Assembly: GCA_037953625.1 (NCBI GenBank)
Contig: CM075655.1
Location: 78,209,501 to 78,273,500, forward strand
Origin: Crotalaria pallida
Lineage: Eukaryota > Streptophyta > Magnoliopsida > Fabales > Fabaceae
Direction: 5' to 3'
DNA: 64,000 nucleotides
Part shown: positions 1 to 10,362 of the stretch, in pieces
Layout of the letters: each line of letters opens with the position of its first letter
Position numbering within the stretch: position 1 is the first letter of the stretch
The notes under the pieces: generated by a model
Databases searched by the model: none
Told to the model about the DNA's origin: nothing
The model's input: the letters and a program-made list of their open reading frames with translations, nothing else
Translations under genes and position numbers: made by a program

Positions 1-1102
1 GTTCGCAACCCGTGTTGGGGATTGGTTTTATGCAACCATAATAATTTTGTCAGTTACTTTGGCTTTTCGTGGCCGGTCAATGGTGATCCCTGTTATAGCC
101 AATTTGGTGTAATCAAACCAAATTGTATGATGAACCCCTAAAAAGGGGTGAAGTATTGTGCAAACCATGTGTTTGGAGAGGTACTACTATCGGTCGGTTT
201 TTCCCCGGAGTGGAGGGTGATGTGAGGAAAATGTGTGAGGTAAAGCAAAGCAAAGTAAAGCAAAGCAAAGTAAAAGTGAAACAAAAGATGAAGTTCATGC
301 ATAAAAGAGCATGCATATGCATATGCAATTTCATTTAATTGAGTCCAATAAATGAAGAATAAATGTAAAGAAATGCAAATGAAAGAATATGATATTGGAC
401 TCAATGATGAAATTAAAGTGAGCGACGTTGCACTCATGTATATATGAAAATGTGATTATGCTAATGTTATGTTTATATTCTCTTATATTCTATAGTGTAA
501 ATATGAAATATGAATGATAAGTGTAAATGCATTTAATTATGCCTTATTATTGTTTTTAAGTGCTTTCTTTGATTTAAATTCAAATTACTCACCTCTTAAG
601 TTGACATTTTAGGTACAATGGAGAATGAACTTCATATAATTCAGGCCGAAAAGAGTGTACTCTCACTAGAAGAGAGTATGCTAACAATGATGACTGTTTA
701 GTCACATTAAGGTTGCAACCGCTCTAAGATTCTATGATGTAAATATTCTAATTATATACAAATGTACTTAAGTACTAAATTTTGTTCTTATTTAAGTACA
801 CCTTTATTTTGTAAACGGACTTTATAAAGATTTTTAACAAATGCATTAGTGATTGTGAAAGATATTCATATATCCTCCCTTTGATGAAATTAAATTATGT
901 CACAATCACTTATAATGTAATTATGAATTCTTATTTATAGTTATAAACTGATCTGAATTTGATAGGTACAAAAGTTTTGTTTTGGGAAAAGTCCTTATTT
1001 CAAGCGGAACTCCGCCAAATTTTTTATAAAACCCAAGTATTTTTCTCATGAAATTACTAATTTTAAGTAACATATTTTAAATTAAAAAGTTAGGACGTTA
1101 CA
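1..1102 (+). repeat. 3' portion of a chromovirus-type LTR (window starts inside it)
   Basis: The segment ends in GTTACA at 1102 and is followed by a primer-binding site, so it is the 5' LTR of a plus-strand element. Near its 3' end it carries sequence resembling the other long LTRs of this window: a TAGGTAC block followed by CAGGCCG (612-645), and a GGAAAAGTCC...ACTCCGCC block (986-1015). A small AAGCA/AAGTA simple repeat lies at 243-285. Short open frames here have no coding signature. Confidence 0.7.
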
Positions 1103-1105
1103 TTA

Positions 1106-1117
1106 TGGTATCAGAGC
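1106..1117 (+). other. Primer-binding site (tRNA-iMet type)
   Basis: TGGTATCAGAGC lies 3 bases after the LTR end. It matches the 3' end complement of plant initiator tRNA-Met, the usual primer of Tekay/Del chromoviruses and of many copia elements. Confidence 0.8.
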
Positions 1118-1340
1118 AATGGTTGCAATCCTCGGCTGTGGAGTATGGATCTCCATATCTCCAATGAGTTACTCCACATGAGAGTAACTGATTAATGGTT
1201 AAGTGTTAGAGCTTCATTAGAAAGGTGAGTATAGGTAGTTGGTAAGTCAATAGGTCCTTAGTAATTTTAGAATAATGTTTATATCTATTAGCTAATCTTG
1301 TTGATTTATCTCTAACCTAAAGTGGGCTAAACTCGAAATT
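1118..1340 (+). other. 5' leader remnant of a chromovirus
   Basis: Non-coding AT-rich sequence follows the PBS and contains no gag start. It probably represents the untranslated leader of the element whose LTR ends at 1102. It breaks off near 1340, where copia-type sequence begins; the exact junction is not visible. Confidence 0.4.
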
Positions 1341-1513
1341 TTAATGTGACTTTGTCATATCAAGGAAGAGACCGAAAGTAGGGACTAAGGAAAGTGAAAA
1401 CTCCCAACGGGCCAGAGCATGAAAATTTTAATGTGACTTTGTCATATTTTCCGATGTTTTCGTAAACACCCAATTCATACCCCCCTCTTGGGTGACGGTT
1501 GCCAATCCTAACA
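1341..1513 (+). repeat. 3' end of a copia LTR (fragment)
   Basis: Ends with a C-rich stretch (CCCCCCTCTTGGGTG near 1481-1495) and CTAACA immediately before a PBS-like sequence. This is the arrangement seen in SIRE/Maximus-type copia elements. A roughly 25-bp block (AATTTTAATGTGACTTTGTC) occurs twice, near 1340 and 1424. The start of the LTR is missing. Confidence 0.45.
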
Positions 1514-1515
1514 AT

Positions 1516-1527
1516 TGATATCAGAGC
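1516..1527 (+). other. Copia primer-binding site, one mismatch
   Basis: TGATATCAGAGC differs by one base from TGGTATCAGAGC (tRNA-iMet complement) and sits 2 bases after the presumed LTR end. A copia gag start follows at 1613. Confidence 0.55.
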
Positions 1528-1612
1528 TTCGTGCTCTGGTAAAGGCCTTACAGCCTGAGTTCAAACATCATTGTAGATTGGCAGCGTTGGGATATATTTT
1601 TTTTATTCTAAT

Positions 1613-3194
1613 ATGGAGGGATTTCCATTCGATGTAGCACCATTTTTTGATGGAAATAATTTCTACTATTGGAGTGCTAGAATGAAATATTTTTACAATC
1701 TATCAGCATTCGTTTATGGAATGTTGTTGTTTATGGTTTTGATGAAAAGTCTTTTTCCTTGAATTTTCAAGCTATGCATGTTTTGAAAAATGCTTTGAAC
1801 CATGATGGATTTGCTATTGTTGAAAATTGTGAAAATTCTAAGGATATTTGGGACACTTTGCATCTACACTATGCTACTTATGATCTTGTTGAAAGTGTAA
1901 GTGTCCACAGGAATGAGGAGAAAGAAAAAACTGATGTTGAGTAGAAAGAACTAACTCCCTAGAAGAAGAATATGATGATATTGAAAGCGTGGGGAGTAGC
2001 TCAATGTACGGTGACGATGAACTTGAAAGATTATTTGAAAGCTTCATGGACTCAATGGAGGAACCGAGCTTTTCAGATGAGGAATAAATGGCAGATGAAA
2101 TTAAAACATCTGATTACTTGGCTCATGAGGATCATGAGGTAATTTCAATTACTCCTTGTTCTAAAACTCTACAATTTTCATATAATGATTTGAATGATGG
2201 TTTGATAACTTTGGAAAATAGAAACTTGGACTCTTTACAAAAATTATCTCAAATTAAAAATGAAATTGATATTTTGAAAAATGGAGATATTTTTTATAAA
2301 GAGATGTTTTTAGAAAATAGCTCCTCAACTATTTTTAAAAATTTCATTGATATTGAAAAACAAGTTGAGGATGCACTCTTTGAATATAGTAACATTGAAA
2401 AATCTATTTGTTCAAATTCTTTACTTGATGAAAATGAAAATAATGTGGATATACAAAAATCAAGTAAAGTCGTTGACAATAACATTTCTCAATGTGAAGT
2501 CAAAAATTCCAAGTTTCATGAACATTTTTGTGAAAAAGTCATATCATCATCCAAACCCATTACTTTCAATTATTGTGGTAATTTAGGACATATTTCTCAT
2601 TTATGCTTTTATCGTAAAAATTATAACATGAGAAATAATTTGCAATGGGTTCCAAAGGCCTCTAAGGAATCCAAGACTAACCCCAAAGGACCCAAGATGA
2701 AATGGGTACCAAAAGGTTCTTCTAGTGTTGTCAATGTGCAGGAAATTAAACCAAAGGAAGAATCAATTGGACAAGGAAAGGGGAAGTCAATGAAAGTTAT
2801 GGGTAAATGGTCCAAAAACAAACAATATGGTCAAAGGAGGAAGATGCTCCCAAGCAAAGCTTCTCTCGTGCAAAAAAGTAAATTCATAAGGTCAAGGACC
2901 TCAAGCAAGAAGCAATGGCATAAATCAAGTAGAGGAGAAAAAGGGAAAGTGTCAAGGGCGGTACCTAAGAGGATAAGAAGTGTATGGGTCGAGAAGAGAA
3001 GAAAGGCTACTAACACCAAAGCTTCACATAAGGAAAATGGAAGAATCACTATGGTAAAAAATCAAAAGGTGAAGCAACGGGAAAAGGCGAGTACTTCATT
3101 AATCATCAAACCTAAGGTATCTACCTCTCACTCCTCTTATATCAATGACTATATAAAGGTATATTTGGACTATTCTAAATTCTGTTCATACTAA
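1613..3194 (+). pseudogene. Copia (SIRE/Maximus-like) gag, broken by frameshifts
   Basis: The ATG at 1613 opens a frame with the typical copia gag N-terminus: a PFFDGNNFYYWSARMKYF-like block. The frame is lost within about 30 codons, and the match resumes in another frame at 1759 (ALNHDGF...SKDIWDTLHLHYA), as in UBN2-type gag. A further frame change occurs before an open frame at 2088-3194. That part carries a degenerate zinc knuckle (YCGNLGHISHLC at about residues 163-174, lacking the first Cys) and WVPK motifs typical of SIRE gag, then a very Lys/Arg-rich tail. Protease, integrase and RT are absent; the sequence stops short of the LTR at 3248. It would act in virus-like particle assembly if intact. 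Family call good, lineage moderate. Confidence 0.7.
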
Positions 3195-3546
3195 GGTGGA
3201 TCATGAGTACTAAATTTTTTTTAAATATTTTTAATTATCATGATCACTGTAACGTCCATCGTTTTATAAAAGAATTACAGTTATTTATGAATTCTGAAGG
3301 AAAAATCCGAAAATAAATTTTTTTATTCTTTAAAAAAATGGTACTTCAAGTATAAGACATATATTTGGAACTGAGTTCGTTGGAAGGAATAATCATTTAC
3401 TAAACAGTTCAAAATATCTTTTTGAAATAACTCTAGTAGTACAAAATAGTTTTCGAGAATAACTTAAAAACAAGGTTATCTCAGGAAATCAATTTTAAAA
3501 TACTTCCTTCGTACCGAACTCATCTGATAAAATCAGAGTCAGCGGA

Positions 3547-3548
<2 letters not shown>

Positions 3549-3584
<36 letters not shown>
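3549..3584. repeat. (AT)n microsatellite
   Basis: About 17 uninterrupted AT units within the LTR. Confidence 0.95.
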
Positions 3585-3586
<2 letters not shown>

Positions 3587-4709
3587 AAGTAGTTCATTTA
3601 TTTTTAGAGTTTTTATATTGAACAAGTGTAAAAACTCTATGAGTACCATATTTATAATCAAATTATGAAAACTAAGTTTTGCTCTGGTACATCTCTCAAA
3701 TCAAGAACAATATGGTTTTTATCAAAAATTAGGGACGTCCAGAGCTAGTCAATGGTCCTTCGTCCAATAATCCTTTTGGCCGGGTCTTCAAGAGTTGCAC
3801 AAGGAGTCTCTATCCCATGATCACTGATCTTTAGAAGATATAGGTACCTGGCCAACACCTAATAAGGACAGGGAGGTAAGCTATACTCATTCGCATAATC
3901 AAATGAGAACAAAGTTCTATCATGCACAAGTAAGTGATTCATCATAATCGAAATGCATATACACATGTACCAAGTAGCCATGAGATATGCACAACATGTG
4001 AGCAAGCCAAATTAGTTAATAATCAATCTCATTAATGATATGTCATGATGCTTGCATACAATCTCTCAAATCCTGAGATTCTCCAACTAATGCTCTCATG
4101 CATGACCATCCAAACAACCCGTATACGTGCCTCGGACGTATAGTGAACCTGCTCGGAATTATAGTCCATATCGACACTACCAAAGGGTACGTCGCGTCAC
4201 CAAGACGTAACGGCATCTCCTATGCTGCCTACATTACCAAAATGTGTCATCGAGCAAGCCACACGACTATGCCTGGAACGTGGTCCATAATACCAATATC
4301 ATTATCGATGTGCACATCTCGTCACCAAGACGAATACCCAACGTTCGCAGCAACCAATGCTGGTCACATTACCAAAATGTTACTACAGGTAAGGCGTAAC
4401 CAAGTTGGTACTCCTAGAGTACCCTCCTCATGTTCCACGAACATGAACAAATGATATGCTACCACCACATCACCATGCATGAATGCACACCAACATTCCA
4501 TTTAAGGTTATTCTTTAATCTCATCATGTGCATCATGCAATAAATTCAACAATGCAAATAATATATCCATGAAGTATTTCACCTACCATGATCAACATGA
4601 TGACAAAGTTAATCAAACAAAATGTCACATCATTCCCTTTAAGTGTTCATTAGGTTTAAATAAGAGTGATTAGATTAAAAATGGTATTTTCTCAACATTA
4701 TAGTAAAAA

Positions 4710-5030
4710 GACTCGAGTGGTAGCTTCAATACTCGAGTAGTTCATCAATTTCATGAAACTGTGTACCAAACTGCCCAGAATACTTGAGTATTTCACAAAC
4801 TACTCGAGTAGTTTACAGTCCAGAATACTTGAGTATTTCCCCAAATACTTGAGTATTTTTCAGCCCAGAATACTTGAGTATTTCACAAAATACTAGAGTA
4901 TTTTACAGCCAGAATACTCGAGTATTTCACAAAATACTAGAGTATTTTATAGCCCAAAATACTTGAGTATTTCACAAAATACTTGAGTATTTCATGATCA
5001 TCTGGGAAACTTGCATCAGAAATACTCGAG
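4710..5030. repeat. Cluster of TACTCGAGTA-type palindromes
   Basis: The 10-12-base palindromic word (A)TACTCGAGTA(T), and variants with TTGAG or TAGAG, recur more than a dozen times at spacings of about 15-30 bases, mostly followed by TTTCACAAA. Equivalent clusters lie at 12836-12955, 15840-16145 and 51055-51335. Confidence 0.85.
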
Positions 5031-6030
5031 TATTTTGTACAGCACTACAACTTGGTTTTAACATACCATTTTCAATTCTAATCAATTCTAACTTAAACCA
5101 ATGATCAAAAGAACTTTGCTTACATATTTGAAACTTGTCTTAACACAGAGATCACATCAATTCACAGAGAATCAAAACATGCTTTCAATTATGCATAAAA
5201 TCCACATATTATGCAACTCAACATAGCATTATCAAATTTACTCACATTTAGCATGAAAACAGAGTTTGTACAGCACAAATGCAACATATTAAACTTGCTC
5301 AGAATGAATTTTTAGCACAAAGGGGCCTCCAAGCCATATTCCTATTTCAATCTATGCCCTTAGAGTCTCATGGTGACTCTCCCTACTTTCTAATGAATTT
5401 CATCCTCATTCTAGCAAATGGTAAGCTTCCCCCATACCTTAGGGTCGTGTTTGAACAAAACTTGACCAGAGACTTTCAAGAGAATACCATGCACCATTGC
5501 TCCTCCTCAAAACAGAGCCACTTTCACAGGGTGCAAAAACCAGAGAAATTGGAGCATGAAATGGACAAACAAATTGGGGCAAAAGGTTAATAACTCATCT
5601 ATGCAACACTAACTTTGAAATCCAACAAGTTTCAGAGCAAGAGAAAGCTTGAGCATACAAAAATTGAAGCTCAAAGTCAGCTCTCTGAATCTGAAATCTG
5701 GTTTTGGCAGATTCAAGCACCTAACTTCTTAGGTTCATAACTTCTCAACCAGAGACTCTCACCACACAAATTTGGTATCAAATTGAAGCTCGTCGAAAGA
5801 GCTTTCCAATGGTATAACACTCATAAGCTAACTCTCAATGATGAGAGAGAATCGAAGGCACGAAGTTGTCAGCTCCAAATAGAATTCTGGTTTTTGGCAG
5901 ATTTGGAGCTCTATCTTGCAGGGCTCACTACTCCTCACACACTCAACCTTAGCTCACAACTTTTGGTGTTTTTCAAAGATCTTGATGTGAGCTTCGAAAC
6001 GGTGTATGATTTGTTCTAGGAGACTCAAGG

Positions 6031-6400
6031 TGTAACAGCCCGATTTTCGTAAGCCAAAAATATTTACTTTTACTTATTAAAGTTGCAAAAATTGAGGCCA
6101 GATTTTTTTTTTGTAAAACATTGTGGAGGTAATTGAAAACATTATTAAAAAGTCCTTGATGTTTTCAACATCCTTTTCGAAAACCGAGTTGTTACTAAAA
6201 CATTTATTTTCATGAAACTTTCGATTTCATAAAAAGACTTGTTTCCAAATCCTCGTGATATTTCTCAAAAGAGTACATGGTTCAATTTTCCAAAAAAGGA
6301 AGTAGACCTCAATACAGATGTAAAAACTTAGCTTGAATACATGAGTAGCACATTGCTTGGTAATCCTTGACTCAAAACACAATTCACAAATTTAACCTAA
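6031..6400 (+). repeat. 5' fragment of a plus-sense LTR
   Basis: It starts TGTAACAGCCCGATTTT, close to the starts of the solo LTRs at 12438 and 58750. It is cut off by the CACTA-related region around 6400. The flank CAAGG does not match the bases after any nearby LTR end, so no target duplication supports a clean insertion. Confidence 0.5.
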
Positions 6401-6405
6401 ACGTT

Positions 6406-6585
6406 CTACTTTTGCTTCCTTCTGATGAAGGCATCCGGATGGAACTCTCCTTTCTTCTTGCGCCATTTGTTCATCCCCAAGAACGAAGTCACCACTATCA
6501 TGACCTTCTTGTCAATGATAAGCTCCAGATCCGCTTCATCTAGAATGTTGATCTCCAAGGGATGCTCCGTCTGCCCGTTGAGATA
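6406..6585 (-). other. Unidentified coding-like segment downstream of TNP2
   Basis: A minus-strand open frame of 59 codons ends in TAG at 6406. It reads YLNGQTEHPLEINILDEADL at the start and has a Lys/Arg-rich C-terminus (NKWRKKKGEF...FIRRKQK). Its composition looks like real protein, and it overlaps the point where similarity to TNP2 stops. I do not recognise it. It could be a captured host 3' exon or a diverged transposase tail. Confidence 0.3.
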
Positions 6586-8047
6586 TCAGCAGCACCGATA
6601 TGGCAACGAACAGGAGAGAGTAAGCGATCCGAACGACGAATCGTCGACGGTGTGGGATTACGATAGGCAACATAAGGGTGATCACGCCTAAGAAATCTCC
6701 GATGCCCAAGGTAAACTGTCTTCCTTCCATGGGTAAGTTGATGATAACATGTGTCTTCTCCGCATATAGGGCATGCATGATGCCCCTTCACGCTATATCC
6801 GCTTAAGTTCCCATATGCTGGGAAGTCATTTATGGTACAGAATAACAAGGCACACATCTTGAAATTTTCACGACGATAGCCATCAAATGCATCCACACCT
6901 TCTTCCCACAAAATTAACAAATCTTCAACCAAGGGAGCAAGATAAATATCTATGTCATTTCCCGGTTGTTTTGGTCCGGAAATCAACATGGACAGCATCA
7001 TATATTTCCGCTTCATGCACAAAAAAGGAGAGAGGTTGTAAATCATCAGAAGAACAGGCCATGTGCTCTGCTGACTACTCAAGCTACCAAAAGGATTCAT
7101 TCCGTCTGTAGCAAGTGCAATCCTAAGGTTTCTTGGATCATTGCTAAAGTCGGGAAACAAAGAATCAATTTTTTTCCATTGCAAAGAATCGGCAGGATGA
7201 CGAATCTTTCCATCACATTTTCTCTCTTCTGCATGACATATAAGGTTCTTCGCATCAATTTCATTAGCAAACAATCGCTTGAACCTTGGAATTATTGGAA
7301 GATACCATAAGACTTTAGCAGGAGGCCTTTTCTTGCTCTCGTCATGAAGACTTGAATCATCACCATCCTTCACCTTGTAGCGTGATTTCCCACATACAGG
7401 GCACTCATGCAACTCTGCATATTCTTTCCTATACAATATGCAATCATTAGGACAAGCATGAATTTTCTGATAGTTCATACCCATTGGACACAACACCTTC
7501 TTCGCCTCATAGTTGCAGTCAGGCAAGGTATTCCCTTCTGGAAGCAAGTCTTTCAATAACTTAAGCAATTCGGTAAAACTTTTATCAGTCCACCCATTCC
7601 TCGCTTTCAAATTGAAAAATTTTAACACGGTTGACAATCGTGTCAAATCATCATTGCACCCGGGATACAAAGGAGTCGCCAAATCATCAGTCAAACTCTC
7701 ATACACATGCGCTTGGTGGAAAGACTCTGGTCCAATATCACGGATCGTGTCCTCCAGATGATCCTCCATAACTCCGTCATCAACTTCGACACTCTGAGAC
7801 TCGCTCTTCATACCTATTGGATCACCGTGCCATATCCACTTTGTATAACTCTTGCAAACCCAGGAAAAATGAGATGATCTCTTATTTCCCTAATTGTTCT
7901 CCGATCAACATTGACACACTCTACACATGGACAATGAAATAGCCCATTGTTATCACGGTCATTGGCTTTTGCAAATTCCAAAAACTCTTCCACTCCACGA
8001 GCATACTCATCACTCAATCGATCAACATTTATCCAACTACGGTCCAT
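6540..8047 (-). pseudogene. CACTA TNP2-type transposase, frameshifted and C-terminally truncated
   Basis: The ATG at 8047 opens a transposase-associated domain (DRSW...FLEFA, then HCPCVECVN) of about 70 residues. A one-base loss near 7835-7850 shifts the frame; the TKWIWHGDP motif then reads in the frame that continues to 6540. That second part is the Transposase_21 domain: CPNDCILYRKEYAELHECPVCG (residues about 120-141 of the second frame), LATDGMNPFG with a probable first catalytic Asp, SGPKQPGNDIDIYLAPLVEDL, CPICG, and GHRRFLRRDHPY. After this point similarity ends, so the last catalytic residue and C-terminus are missing. The intact protein would bind CACTA ends and catalyse cut-and-paste transposition. 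Certain as to family. Confidence 0.85.
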
Positions 8048-8962
8048 ATATAATTATTCAACCAAACAGGGGTGCTCCTAAATGAATAATTCAATTTTAT
8101 CATCATTTCAAACAAATTATATTATGTAATCACTACTACTATAAGATTATATTATATTCAAAATTAAAAAGTGCCATAAGATTTTAAATGAATAATTCAA
8201 TTTTTACATCCTTCCATGTCGAAAGGAACAGAAAAGGAAAGAAGAATGAAATTAGTACCTGCAGAGGAAGAAAATGAAGTGAACACCGGAGTGAGAGAGT
8301 GCAGAGGAGTGAAGGAGCTCGCGAGCTGGAGGGAGAAGAAACGGAACACAAAAAAACAAAATATTAGAACTCAGTGAACAAGAATCATAGTAGTAATGCA
8401 ACTTAACTTTGTAAAACAAAATGATAACTAAGATCTAAAGCTTTGACCACATCAGAATACAAGGTACATTGATACCCATCAAAATCCCCATTAGTAATTG
8501 TCCCATACATAAAATTTAATTTGTTTCCAATTGGAGCAGAAAGACCCAAAGTCATAAATTGACATAAGCAAGAGCAAGGGAAATTAGTTCCTGAACTTGA
8601 TAGAGAGAAAACAAAGAAAGGAAAAAATTAAATCAAAAGCCCTAATAGAGAGAAGTTGTTTGTCAATGTCTAACCACTATTTCTGTGGAAGGTTTATTGA
8701 ATTGGCAAAGTGTTACATTACTTTTTTTTCCATATATTTACACTCTGATTTTTCTAAGTAGCTATAAGTTGAGATGTGTTACTTAAAAGATGTGTATGGA
8801 GTATAAGTTGAGAGGTTTGAGCTTAAAGACAAAGTTCCTTAGGAAGTCAATCACGTTACTTGGGCCCAAACAGAAACACTAGAAGCCAAGTAAGGGAAAT
8901 TAGTTCCTGAACTTGATAAATTGTACTGATATATAATTTTTGGCACAAACTCACTTTAAGCG
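8048..8962. other. CACTA internal non-coding region
   Basis: AT-rich sequence upstream of the transposase start. A possible 5'-UTR exon on the minus strand ends CTGCAG|GTACTA near 8258. Nothing else could be supported. Confidence 0.4.
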
Positions 8963-9045
8963 CTATGAGCTGCTGATAGCGTGTAGATTTTCCTTGGGTT
9001 TCACGTTTTTCCCCTGCTTCATTAGCTCCACAAACTCCCTAAAAG
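8963..9045 (-). other. Possible terminal exon (captured or transposon-encoded)
   Basis: On the minus strand a TTGCAG acceptor is followed directly by an open stretch encoding FREFVELMKQGKNVKPKENL, ending in TAG at 8963. Acceptor, coding-like composition and stop fit a last exon. The protein is not recognised; it may be part of a CACTA second gene or a host fragment. Confidence 0.3.
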
Positions 9046-10223
9046 CTGCAATATAAACAATTCATATCACTATTTATTAATCAAATCCAGGTTCAAGTAG
9101 AATAACAAAATGAATGAAGCAAGTTAATTGGCAATTAAGACTGTATTATGCACTGATACACTTATATAAATAAGATAAAGTATGAACAGTAACTAGAATG
9201 CATGAATGAATGATATGCAACAAGACTGTATTATGCAGCAAGTTTAACCAAACCAGCAAAACAAATGACCAAATTTTCAAAAACAAATGCATGCTGCAAA
9301 ACTATGAGAGTGCAGCGGATGTAAACAAATCTGATGCACCATAATTAAAAAGAAAACCCATTCAGTTATATAGCAAAGAAGAGAGATGGTTTTGACTTAA
9401 TAAAAGAAACGTGATTCAGATCTGATTTTTCTGTTTTAACTAAGTCTATACTGCTTCAATCACTGTTAGAAAAAGGGATTAGTAACAAACTGCTATTTTG
9501 CTTTAAAAACTAGATATGAATTTCATAATTAAACCAATCTTTTTCCTTTTGCTAAAAATAATTCCCAAAGCCATTTAAAAATGTATTTTTCTATTTTAAA
9601 AACATTTTTCTTTTATGCACTATTTCTCCAAGATTTACCATGCACCTTCTCATCTTGTCTCGAGCACTTTCACCTAAGACTCATGAGACTCGATGCATAT
9701 GCCTAATTTGACCTCTACCCATACACAATATAAAATCAAGAAGTTAATGGAAATTAACATAAATGAAAAAGGCAACCACATCTAATGGGAAGCACTCACT
9801 GCCTTAGGGCACATACTAGCATAAATTCATAAATTCAGAAGCCCATGTAGATAAAAGGGCACATACTAGCATAACCAAGTATAGAAGACACATGACTGAA
9901 TTTTCTTTTCTGGATTTTGTTTTTGGTAGAGTAAATCATTTTCAACATTAATATAAACTTTTTTAGTAGAGAAATCGATGGACTTAAAGCAACCAATACT
10001 AAGAGAATCACAATTACCTTGAGGTATGTATAGCTTTGAAAATCTAGTATTTCAAGTATAATCTTTCTTTTTATATATATATATATATATATATAAGCAT
10101 CTTTCAAGTATAATCTAACATGTTTGGCACAAACATAGCTTAAAAAAGTTGATATTTTATTTAGTGCAAAGATTTCTTCACATTGTTGTGCACAACAAGA
10201 AGTGAACAAGAGATAATAGTTAC
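9046..10223. other. CACTA internal non-coding region
   Basis: AT-rich, with a short (AT)n at 10073-10095. The minus-strand open frame at 9835-10209 is low-complexity and rich in Ile/Tyr, and gives no support for a gene. Confidence 0.4.
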
Positions 10224-10362
10224 CTTTTGGAAGTGACCAACTTGGTTAGTGCTGTCAACCAAATGAGCAGCCTTACCAAAGAAGGTATGAACTCCAGTTG
10301 CAATCACAACAGCCTCAATCTCTCTTTGCTTAACTGTGGAACCAGAAAAGACTCCGTCACTA
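10224..10362 (-). pseudogene. Captured exon fragment of plasma-membrane H+-ATPase (P3A ATPase)
   Basis: The minus strand reads SSDGVFSGSTVKQREIEAVV and continues IATGVHTFFGKAAHLVDSTNQVGHFQK. This is the actuator-domain segment of plant plasma-membrane proton pumps that follows the TGES region. Directly after HFQK the sequence is GTAACT, a splice donor, so an exon/intron boundary of the source gene seems to have been kept. No other part of the roughly 950-residue pump was recognised nearby. The fragment lies inside the CACTA element on the same strand as the transposase, so it is a transduplicated piece, not a working pump. Whether it is expressed or spliced into a chimeric transcript cannot be told. 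Confidence 0.8.

Larger units (their letters stand above)
3248..6030 (-). repeat. Long LTR, minus sense, missing its 5' end
   Basis: On the plus strand it starts TGTAACGTCC. It shares long blocks with 15334-17697 and 49107-52471, for example the segment around 5330-5390 that recurs at 16440-16500 and 51630-51690. By comparison with those, the first roughly 500 bases of the sense LTR (right side here) are missing, and the sequence abuts another LTR start at 6031. It contains an (AT)n run and a cluster of CTCGAG-centred palindromes. No coding capacity. Confidence 0.6.

Noticed and set aside
4098..4454. 118-codon plus-strand frame
   Set aside because: Antisense to the LTR sense direction and built on short repeated words (ACATTACCAAAATGT); no similarity to a protein family.
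9835..10209. 124-codon minus-strand frame
   Set aside because: Composed of AT-rich low-complexity sequence including a (AT)n run; no motif.
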